Positions 1 through 7,996 of a stretch of DNA of 64,000 nucleotides are shown here, piece by piece. A program made the translations under genes and the position numbers. The stretch covers positions 3,325,732 through 3,389,731 of the forward strand of contig JARUPZ010000005.1 in NCBI GenBank assembly GCA_031213475.1, in the 5' to 3' direction. Source of the stretch: Nereocystis luetkeana (lineage: Eukaryota > Sar > Phaeophyceae > Laminariales > Laminariaceae). Positions within the stretch are counted from its first letter, which is position 1, and the number at the start of each line of letters is the position of its first letter. The notes below the pieces were generated by a model. It was not told the DNA's origin. It saw nothing but the letters and a program-made list of their open reading frames with translations, and searched no databases.

Positions 1-93
1 ATATTTGGTCCTGTGGTACATAAAAACCTACATATTTAAACTTTTTTACTATTAATAACAATATTTGGTCCTATTAACTATGGTCCCCCGTAA
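1..93 (-). mobile_element. MITE-TA copy 1 (carries TTAA scar)
   Basis: Copy of the short element whose ends read TTACGGGGGACC. The right end (CCCCCGTAA) is intact at 93; the other end is cut by the window edge and looks rearranged. At 50-57 it reads TATTAATA where other copies have a single TA (next to ACAATATTTGG). That is the very TA used by the nested MITE at 17261-17365, so this copy looks like one whose nested insert has left. Confidence 0.85.
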
Positions 94-117
94 TGCTTAT
101 ATTAGAGTGGCGGTCGC

Positions 118-147
118 CTAAATGGGACTGCAACTCTAAAAGGGATG
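118..147. repeat. Fragment of a second inverted-repeat element
   Basis: Reads like one arm of the small inverted-repeat element at 29044-29142: GGGACTGCA and CTCTAAAAGGGAT match, in opposite orientation, the arm reading ATCCCTTTTAG..TGCAGTCCC. Only one arm is present. Confidence 0.4.
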
Positions 148-170
148 AATGTGTACTCCCGGGACTACTA

Positions 171-281
171 TTACGAGGGACCATTGTTAACAGGACTAAA
201 TATTGTTGGTAAAATTGCGAAAATTATACCAGGTAGTTTTTTGTGTGCACCGTAGGTCCTATTTAATATGGTCCCCCGTAC
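171..281 (+). mobile_element. MITE-TA copy 2
   Basis: Full-length, diverged copy: TTACGAGGGACC at the left, GGTCCCCCGTA at the right. It contains TACCAGGTA at 227-235 where copies such as 6734-6838 and 17261-17365 have a plain TA before GTTTTT. Confidence 0.85.
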
Positions 282-1356
282 TCAACAAAGCTACTACTTT
301 ACTGCTGTAGACAGAACGCCAACTATTCCACCGACACTCCACGAATCGATTTTTTAGTTCCAAATTAATTATCGAAGTATCATACGACCACTCCTCCGCA
401 CCTAATCCCTCCCTACCTGGTATATAATGCCAGGTGCTATGTACAGTCATACGATTTGTATTCTTTTCTTTTTTTTTTGCCTTCCGACATATTATCAAGA
501 TACATTCATGCATCCGATGCGTGCCAACGTAGGGTTATACACTCCTCCTCCTGTTTGTTTCATACCCCGGTTGAGGAACTTCATACCCAAACCAATATAT
601 TATTATTACCCTGGTATTTCTCTTGCCATCCGACACCAATGTGCAGCAAGCATGATCTTCAACATGGATCACTCATAACTTTCCCGAAAGAAGAAAACCT
701 CGGAAACAAAAGGAAACCCATGCACCAAGTCTACCTCCCTTCCGTGCCAACTTTCAGCTTGTCTACTCTACTATTTGCTGTATTTGCTCCTTCCTTCTCA
801 TTACGTTCTATCCTTAAATCCTAAACTGCATCCAAGCTCCATCCCCACGCCATTGGGACTAAACGAGAAAATAACCCATGCAACGAACAATCCCTCCTCT
901 GTGCCCCACTGTATTATAGGTACAAACGCAAAGCGAACAATCAATCCCTCCTGTGGCCTACAGTGAGTGGGTACTTTGATAGTCGCCTACAGTAGGTACT
1001 TTGATAGTGACCTGCAGTGGGTACTTTGATAGTACGCCTGAATATAGGCTGATTGCCGGATAACAAAAGGTCTTTACTAGAAAACTCTGCATTGGGCGTG
1101 TGGTGTGCGCGGCTCCTGAGATACGTCGGGCTACTGGCTACTGCTGGGTATAGCATGATAGCTATCCTTAATAAAATGGGGCAGTATGGGGCGGGCCCGA
1201 CCACTCTGTAATGCAGAACCGCGAGAACACAGTCCCTCCTGTGGTCTACCGCTGTGAATTGCGAACGGGTGCTGTTCGAGCGATATTGGGTAGTTCGTCA
1301 GGCAAGGAGCCCCGTCAGTCACGATCAGTTTTGGTGAAGTGTCCAGAAGAAGAAGA
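282..1356. other. No gene seen; contains a 25 bp tandem repeat
   Basis: Low-complexity, A/T- and C-rich DNA. Open frames are short and mutually overlapping, with no recognisable protein. The only structure I see is the triple repeat at 964-1038. Confidence 0.6.
964..1038. repeat. 25 bp tandem repeat, 3 units
   Basis: Three imperfect units containing GGTACTTTGATAGT separated by CGCCTACAGT-like spacers. Confidence 0.85.
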
Positions 1357-1546
1357 GCAGCTTTATTCCTCGGAGAGCACGACGAAAGACTAAAAACGGC
1401 GTAGGGCTCGTTGCCTCTCCTGGGAAACCCCCTGGTTTCCCATCGAAGATACGCCTCTCAAGTGCTATACGAATACTACACCAAAACCACCCGTGTCCAG
1501 GCATTTTCCGCCCTTTCCAGTGTTCGAGGCAATATACCATAACATT
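1357..1546 (+). repeat. Fragment of LTR-like repeat
   Basis: Shares in order several blocks (CAGCTTTATTCCT, GAGAGCACGACG, AAACCCCCTGGTTT, AAGATACGCCTC, TTCGAGGCA, CATAAC) with the pair of direct repeats at 15872-16156 and 16697-16979. It is more diverged, with an extra stretch in the middle, and is probably a solo or truncated copy. Confidence 0.55.
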
Positions 1547-1553
1547 TCCCCTA

Positions 1554-1606
1554 CTACGGGGGACCATAGTTAATAGGACCAAATATTGTCAGTAAAAATA
1601 GGGAAA
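1554..1606 (+). mobile_element. MITE-TA copy 3, left half only
   Basis: CTACGGGGGACCATAGTTAA followed by AGGACCAAATATTG and the internal AGTAAAAAT; similarity ends at about 1606, so the right half is missing. Confidence 0.8.
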
Positions 1607-1624
1607 TACAAGGCGCTTCGCTCC

Positions 1625-1646
1625 GCGGGCGGCCTACGCCGCCCGC
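1625..1646. repeat. Perfect 9 bp GC hairpin
   Basis: GCGGGCGGC, loop CTAC, GCCGCCCGC, inside a wider CGCT/GCGA-rich palindromic stretch (1610-1660). It abuts the truncated MITE copy 3 and may mark its breakpoint. No terminator role is implied in a eukaryotic intergenic region. Confidence 0.7.
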
Positions 1647-2741
1647 TACGCTCGCTCAGGAAGGAAAAAAGTACATCAAATTATGCGAAGCGAACAGAGG
1701 TCCACGATTGAGTTTAGTGTTTTCAAGGATCGTAATTGCAAACCGGCGACTTGATAATGCCAAGAGTCCCGCCGCCATGCTTCAGGAAAAAACAGCTCCG
1801 ACGTCAGCTTGGATGCCACATATACGCTTCGCGTCGTGGATGTCGTACGTACGTACATACACCCCAGGTAGGGTACTACTGTCTGTACTTATTTTCTTCT
1901 TTCGATATGCTCTATGTCTGTACTGCTGTATGTACGAAGAAAGCGAAAGCACAGCACGGTACAGCAGCAAAAACAATGAAAATGAAAACGAAAACTCGGA
2001 AAGGGAAAAAAATCCCCGTCTCCTCTCGTGTAATATTTTTCTGCCTGATTGGAGCACCTTACACCCGGTCGAAAGAAGCAAAGAGAAAATCGCACAGAAG
2101 AGCTTCTCTCTCAGCCTCGTACGCCGCCCGCCCCTCTCGCGACCACCTCGCTACGGATTCGGTCCGGGTAAAGCTTTTATCACTCTCTGCCACAATCAGC
2201 CCCGTCGCCCGCCTCGCGTGAAGCCCGGTGCTCACCGTGGCCGTCGTTCGCCAGCTCGATAACGTTGGTGTTCAAACTGCACACCTCCCTCTTTCAACTT
2301 CAGCGTGGTCGCAAAAATAAGCACCGCTTGAATATTATCTTGCCGTCCCGAACGACCTTAATAACTCGTACATACTCTATCAACAATCATAAATCGAAGC
2401 CAGACAAAGCCCGTTCATGCATCCCTCGTGTCTCGAGGCACACGCGACGCCTAGGCACGAAAGCGGCGACCGCGCTCCTTGCAACCCCCCCTCTACCCGC
2501 CAGCACCCGCTGGCACCCGCGACGGTGCCGGGTCCTCCCGCGATGCCGTGCTCGGAGAACACGCTCGCACACGAAACGAAAGAAGAAAAAAGGAAGAAAG
2601 GACCGAGAAAACAAAGAACTGCTGGAAAGGTCCGGCAAGTAATGAAAGGAGGCGGTTTGGAAGTGGGAGCTCTGAGAGGCCAGGGATGCACCAACCGAGC
2701 ACGCTCAGGGGTTGTGATCTAAGTATGTAGTTCTATAGTTC
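1647..2741. other. No gene seen
   Basis: Overlapping open frames on both strands, the longest 184 codons, have biased Arg/Ser/Lys-rich products typical of random GC-rich reading. I see no splice-framed exon with recognisable protein. Confidence 0.5.
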
Positions 2742-2797
2742 TATATAGGGTTTTGTGTCTACCGCAGGTTCTTTTCGATATGGTTCCCCGCAATAGT
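2742..2797 (+). mobile_element. MITE-TA copy 4, degenerate right half
   Basis: TAGGGTTTTGTGTCTACCGC followed by AGGTTC and ATGGTTCCCCGCAA matches the right half of copies 2 and 6734-6838. Confidence 0.6.
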
Positions 2798-3398
2798 ATC
2801 GTACCACGCCTCATCCATATATGATATACCTGGTACTTGTGCGACTTGTTCAATACAAAGCAAATACGTAAAGCGCACCTTCTTTTCGTGAAACAAATGT
2901 TCGATGAGGTTCGGCAGGCGTTTTCCTCGGTGCTGTGTTATAGTCGAGTGCAGCGGTTGGTTGTCAACACAACACTGCCGCCTCGAAAACGCACAAAAAA
3001 GAGCTCCCTGCAGGTTGCACCTGTGGTATTATGTGGAGGGCGCGTGGTATATTGACACGAGTAAGTGGGACGTTTGACATACATGCACGATCGACAAAAC
3101 CAAAAGAAGAAGAATGCGGCATGTTTGCTGCCGGTGGAAACAGATCGACGGGCCCACCGGACGATGTCGAGACTATTACAGCGCAATCCTACCCTCGGGC
3201 AAAAGGGGCTGCCATTTTGCGGTGCTTTATCAACTCTAACCGCCATCCGATGGATTTTTGACATCTTCGGGGTTTGAAGCAAGGTCATCGGCTGCGGTTT
3301 TGTAGATGACCTGGTAGAGTTACCTTGCAGCAAGCAGCCGCGGCAGGATTCAGCCGCGTTTCCTTCGCTGTCGTGTGGGTGAAAGCATTGGGCGGCGT
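2798..3398. other. No gene seen
   Basis: Unique-looking DNA. A 227-codon minus-strand frame covers it but has no recognisable domain and overlaps a dispersed repeat at its N-terminal end. Confidence 0.5.
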
Positions 3399-3530
3399 GG
3401 GGGGGGGGGGGGGGGTACTCGATGTCATGCACGGCCGTAGTCGTATGACCATAGACCCTCGCATCCCTACAATGCCGAGTCGGAGCACGTGGGGTTTCAC
3501 CGACCAGGCAGGCATTGCTTGCACCAAGCA
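3399..3530 (+). repeat. Poly-G-linked dispersed repeat (PG), copy 1
   Basis: A run of 17 G is directly followed by TACTCGATGTCATGCACGGC and then CGTAGTCGTATGACC. The stretch to about 3512 matches, in reverse orientation, 31566-31690 (shared blocks include CCCTCGCATCC, TACAATGCC, CGGAGCACGT and GACCAGGCAG). Shorter matches lie at 53564-53610 and 49112-49141. Confidence 0.75.
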
Positions 3531-3665
3531 CGAAGCGTCGTGAGGTGTTCGAAGCGTTGGAGAGGGAGTTGGGACCGACGACGAGTTCACGAGTTGGCAG
3601 TTTTTCCGGTGTGTAGTCCATGCCTGGTGCTACTCGACGTTATAATAATGTGTTTATGTATACTA

Positions 3666-3847
3666 TCACGGGGGACCATAGTTACTATTATTAGAACCAA
3701 ATAGTGTCAGTAAAAATGGTTAAATATACTCTGGTAGGTTTTTATGTATATACCATAGGTTAATAGGACCAAATATTGTGAGTAAAAAGGGATAAATATA
3801 AAGTTTGTATGTATACCATAGGTCCTATTAACTATGGCCCCCCGTAG
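3666..3847 (+). mobile_element. MITE-TA copy 5, dimeric
   Basis: Bounded by TA at both ends (TA-TCACGGGGG .. CCCCGTAG-TA). The interior contains two successive copies of the TTAATAGGACCAAATA..ACCATAGG unit, so it is a head-to-tail partial dimer. The first unit has ACTCTGGTA at the site where other copies carry TACCAGGTA. Confidence 0.8.
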
Positions 3848-3849
3848 TA

Positions 3850-5997
3850 TGTATTCATAGTGTGTTTCGCCCTCTCCCAGGGAGGGGTAAATTACAAACG
3901 ATTTCACCCAATAATTCTCGAAAGAGGAACTCTCGTACTCGTATGATATAAATACATGACGAAAACGTCCAAACAGGATGTACGGGGATCATACATACCA
4001 GGTACGTATTAATTAATAGAAAGAATGAGGAACAACAACAAAGCACCTACGAGTATTATTAATGTTGACCAGTATAGCAATCGTATTAAAAAAAATGTCC
4101 AAGAACATAACTCCGCCTTCGGCGAATGGAAGGATGGGGGCCCAAAACCATTTTCACATTTTTACAGGGTCCAAAACAAACAATTTTTTACAGGCCGGCC
4201 GAAAACATTTTTTCACAGGGGGCGCGCTGCTCAAAACAACTTTTCACAGCAGTAAGTAGTGTTAATAGAGGGCCCGAAAAAACTTCCCCCACAGCGAAGA
4301 CGAAACAGGGCCCAAAATAGAGACATAGATGCTTCGAAAAAGTTTGTTTCGTCTTCGGCCAAGTAGTCGCCGCAATCATTGCATGACGCCGCCTGCGACG
4401 ACCGCGGAAAGTTGCGGCGCCAAAAAAACGCGTAGCGGCAAAAGCCAGCCTTCGCCGAGAGTCGCGGGAAACAGAGCCGTTTCAACTAAAAAAACGGTTG
4501 CGCCAGCGCACAACACTGCAACAACAGGAAATAATCGATGTGACCTTGTTGTGCTCAATGTTGCGCCAACAACGCAAAACAGCGCAACGGGCAATTATTA
4601 ATAATTCATAATGGCTTGGCGCCGAAGTTTCGGAGAAAGTTCGCGAGGGAGAAGGCAAGCAGTGCTGAATCCTTGTTGTCGCGATGTATAGAATATTAGA
4701 GATGATACTTACTTGTCAGTAACCATCATATTCGTTACTCGATTACACTTACGTCATCTATCTGGTACCTGGTACCTGGTATACATTTACGCATTCTATG
4801 TAGAACAGACAGTTTTCCAGTCTGAGTTATATAGTGGGATAGCAGCAGCTAGCTGTCTTTTTACGCATATATATACTGCTGTGCACCCGTACGCACAGAA
4901 TAAAGTCCCAATGACGAGTAGTGCCATGGATCTACTGTTTTGTTGTTGTGGTACGTACGTACATGATCTACGGTAGACAGCACATTTAGTACGTGCTATC
5001 ATTGGTACGTAATGGACAGGATATCTTCAGTATCCCTCCGAGACCGGTAGCATAGTTTTACTGTAGTTCTGGTTGGAGGAACAACATAGGCTACACTGGG
5101 GTCATGGATATGTACCCCAAGATATATTGTTCTTGACAGTAAATTTGGGGGTTATCTTCGTTGTTTTTAATTATTTTGAACGGAATACGAGGGTATTCCC
5201 TCATTTTGTTTTTGTTTGACCGAAGTGCAAGGGTCGTCCTTTGTTGCGAGCTGCGAGCGCACATACATGCGCACCGCCCTCCCCTTTGAGCTCACTCTAC
5301 TTTTGCTCACCATCATCAGCTTCCAGCTGAGCAATCAATCAACAATGTGGCTTGGGGTCACCACACCATCTTCTTCTTCTCTTCTATGTTGAAGCTTCAC
5401 GTACAAGTCACCTGACAGTGACTACGTGTTTGCCTCGAACATTTTGACTGTGTATTGCCGGCCATCGGCAATCGAGTCTAGGCGTACACACCAGCTACGA
5501 GCTGGTACACACGCCAATCGCCATACCTAGTAGGTTATGAGCCATGAGCCTTAATATAGAAGTGAAGAAAAAGGCCAGTACGGCACAGAAAAGGGTGTGG
5601 GGGGCCTTGGGGCGAGGAGACCTTATTCTTCCGGGTGACCTCAGATCGAAGCTACACAACGACAGCTAGCTGTTTGTTGTGCTACTCACCCCAGGCGGGC
5701 AACAGCAATCTACGATAATAATGAGAGAAAGAGATTTCGTGCCTGACGTTTTTCTGATACTACTATTAATACGTAGACTCGCGAGTTTTATACCAGGTAT
5801 GTATATACCAGGTATGTGTGTAGAATATTGTACCTGCGCTGGTCGCTCGTACCGGGGTCGTCGCGGAGATAGATGTCGTAAGGTAGAAGTCGCGGAGACG
5901 TATCTTTTATAAAGAGGAATGAATGTGTGTACTCAAAATAGAAAGTTTCGGTCTGGTCTCCCGCGCTTTCTGCTGTCTCCAATAACAATAGCAGATA
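3850..5997. other. No gene seen; degenerate tandem repeat at 4130-4252
   Basis: No recognisable gene or mobile element. 4130-4252 has about four degenerate 25-32 bp units with CAAAAC, a T/A run and TTTACAG or TTTCACAG. 4340-4600 is rich in GCGCC/GCAACA words. TACCTGGTA-type palindromes occur near 4760 and 5790-5815. Confidence 0.55.
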
Positions 5998-6073
5998 TTA
6001 CGGGGGACCTGAGTAAATAGGACCTATGGTGCAGACAAAATCCTACCAGGTATATATTTCGCTATTTTTACTA

Positions 6074-6189
6074 CTACGGGGGGCCATACCTGGTAGTTAA
6101 CAGGACCAAAAAAATATTGTTGGTAAAAATGGTTAAATATATAGGTTTTTATGTACACCATAGGTCCTGTTAACTAGGGTCCCCCGTAA
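6074..6189 (+). mobile_element. MITE-TA copy 6 inner, TA duplication
   Basis: CTACGGGGGGCC .. GGTCCCCCGTAA, 116 bp, with TA at 6072-6073 and 6190-6191. TACCTGGTA sits at 6087-6095 inside the left inverted repeat, where sister copies (48013, 17261) read simply CATAGTTAAC. Confidence 0.9.
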
Positions 6190-6222
6190 TAGCTAGCAAC
6201 ATTTATTTGGTCCTATTTACTA

Positions 6223-6576
6223 TATATATATATATATATTTTTGCTCATCCCATTCATTATCTTCGCACATCTTCTTCTCTCTCTCCTTCCAACTCGTAA
6301 CTCAGATCCGGGGTCACATAGCAGGCTCTTCTCCCCCCTTCCCGCTACGGTACGTGCCTTCATTGTTATCGCGAGAAGAATTCAGCCTTTTCTTCCCTCG
6401 TCGACTCGCATCGAATTGTGCCTACCCACGCCGCTGCAAGGCGCTCTCAACAATTGAATCCTTTTTTTTTTTTTTTTGCAAATAAAGTCAAATGTCCGAC
6501 CCACCTGGGGCTCGAACCCAGGACTCACACACAAGTAGAATTCGAGGTTAACCACTTGAACCACCGGGGCGACCGG
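6223..6576 (-). mobile_element. tRNA-derived SINE S1, full copy a
   Basis: Read on the minus strand: a tRNA-like head near 6576 (A box TGGTTCAAGTGG, B box GGGTTCGAGCCCC), a short linker with ACTTTATTTGC, an A-rich tract, then the S1 body (GAGTCGACGAGGGAAGAAAA, GGCACGTACCGTAGCGGGAA, CCCCGGATCTGAGTTACGAG) and an A-rich tail. It is a pol III-type retroposon, not a functional tRNA gene. It is inserted in the outer MITE. Confidence 0.9.
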
Positions 6577-6591
6577 TTGGTCCCCCCCCAA

Positions 6592-6733
6592 TAGTACCGA
6601 GGGTAACAAAAGTGGGTGTAGCACGATATCCTACCCCGTATAATATCATCTGCAGCCCCAGCAGTACTGCTCCAGTATTATGAATAGAATATATTAATAG
6701 TACAGTCAGTACTGCTGTTGTGAAGTATTAATT
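6592..6733. other. Spacer with a TATTAATA motif
   Basis: Nothing recognised except TATTAATA at 6692-6699 and repeated TACTGCT/CAGCAGTAC words. Confidence 0.5.
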
Positions 6734-6838
6734 TTACAGGGGGGCATTGTTAATAGGACCAAATATTGCTCGTAGAAATAGCGAAATATGTAGGTTTTTG
6801 TCTGCACCGTAGGTCCTATTTAAGATGCCCCCCCGTAA
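6734..6838 (+). mobile_element. MITE-TA copy 7, 105 bp, intact
   Basis: TTACAGGGGGGCATTG .. CCCCCCCGTAA. The interior reads ATATGTAGGTTTTTG with no TACCWGGTA insert, so it serves as an empty-site reference. Confidence 0.9.
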
Positions 6839-7184
6839 TATTAATAGTAGTAATAGTAACAGCAGCTGCAGTAGTTAGATGCCTGGTATACCCAACCAAA
6901 AGCAACACACACTCAGGCAGTCACTCACCGATTAGTCAAGCCCCGTTTTCGGTAATCTACTGCAGCTGCTGCTGTAGTAGTTGTTGTTGTATTGTTGATG
7001 AAGTTGCTGCGTTAAACAGTTGTACCGATGTAGTAGTACCAGGCAGCACACAGCACAGCTAGCTGGAGTTTGTTGTGAGGCAGATATGACCACCCGTGGA
7101 ACGAAGACAGTGGCGAGCAGTGGCGGCAGCGGTGGCAGCGGCAGCAGCGGCAGCTGCGGCAGTAGGGCAGCAGCGGCGGCGGCA

Positions 7185-7227
<43 letters not shown>

Positions 7228-7749
7228 CAGCAGCAGCGGTATTAAAAATAGTGTCTGAGAGGCCTGGTACACGATGCATCATCCAGAACCACGCGCAGAA
7301 CGGTCCTTTTGGAAATTTAGGAATATACCGCAGAAAAATCGCGTGGCGTGCTGTGTTGGTGCTCATTGGTGGTGTGTGTGTGCGTTGTCAGTTGCGCCGT
7401 CTCTGTTATAAATATTATTGTGCTATTAATAGAGATCCGACAAGCGTTGTTCTAATAAACGACTATTAATAACAGAAAGTGAAGAACTCTCCAGATTAAT
7501 ATTAATATTAATAGGGTGGACCGAGGTCATGGAGATTCGGCCACACTCGGTAATATATTTTATCAATATTAATAAAATTGTGAAATACGTCAGCAGCTGT
7601 GCGTGTGTTCTTTAAACCTTTCTTTCTACCCGTCGACACCCAGCACAACCAGTGTCCGTGCCGTGAGTTCAACTGATTATATAGTTGATACCCAGCTTTG
7701 CAAGCTGCGTAATATATATATATATATATATACCTGGTACGTCTCGTCT
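6839..7749. other. No gene seen; trinucleotide repeats and TATTAATA motifs
   Basis: 7118-7222 is a degenerate GGC/CAG/GCA repeat giving Gly/Ser/Ala-rich frames on the plus strand and Leu-rich ones on the minus strand; I do not regard these as genes. TATTAATA occurs at 7434-7441 and 7464-7471, and a triple ATTAAT run near 7497-7513. 7612-7665 is a fragment of dispersed repeat RA. Confidence 0.6.
7612..7665 (+). repeat. RA repeat fragment
   Basis: TTTCTTTCTACCCGTCGACA followed by CCCAGCACAACCAGTGTCC matches the 5' part of the RA family (11427 reading left, 11540, 44290). Confidence 0.8.
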
Positions 7750-7751
7750 AT

Positions 7752-7890
7752 TCGTATACCGTAGCGGGAAGGGGGTAGAAGAGCCTGCTATGTGACCCCG
7801 GATCTGAGTTACGAGTTGGAAGGAGAGAGAGAAGAAGATGTGCGAAGATAATGAATGGGATGAGAAAAAAAAAAGAAAAAAAAAAAGAAA
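7752..7890 (+). mobile_element. SINE S1 fragment b (3' body and tail)
   Basis: Starts within the body near CGTACCGTAGCGGGAA's equivalent and runs through the CCCCGGATCTGAGTTACGAG block to an A-rich tail. The tRNA head and first half are absent (5' truncation). Confidence 0.85.
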
Positions 7891-7919
7891 AAAATACCCC
7901 GTTTTTTCGAATTTTACTA

Positions 7920-7996
7920 TTACGGGGGACCATAGTTAATAGGACCAAATATTCTTCGTAAACATGGTTAAATATATACCATGGTACCTGGTAGGT
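7920..7996 (+). mobile_element. MITE-TA copy 8, left part
   Basis: TTACGGGGGACCATAGTTAA from 7920, preceded by TA. It stops after GGTAGGTT at about 7996; its other end lies at 10273-10307. The break is filled by the retroelement 7997-10272. It carries two scar-like insertions in a row, TACCATGGTA (7977-7986) and TACCTGGTA (7985-7993). Confidence 0.85.

Larger units (their letters stand above)
5998..6591 (-). mobile_element. MITE-TA copy 6 (outer), host of two insertions
   Basis: The outer element starts TTACGGGGGACC at 5998 after TA and ends CCCCCCCAA at 6591 before TA. It is split by an inner MITE at 6074-6189, flanked by TA on both sides, and by a SINE (about 6223-6576). Joining the flanks mentally restores a normal-length element. 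A scar-like TACCAGGTA lies at 6044-6052. Confidence 0.8.

Noticed and set aside
2938-3621. 227-codon minus-strand frame
   Set aside because: No recognisable protein; overlaps the PG dispersed repeat and its G17.
6500-6576. tRNA gene-like sequence with A and B boxes
   Set aside because: It is the head of SINE S1, present at several sites with the same non-tRNA body attached; it lacks a proper cloverleaf end.
7020-7469. Ala/Gly-rich 149-codon frame and its Leu-rich antisense
   Set aside because: Produced by the GGC/CAG/GCA repeat.
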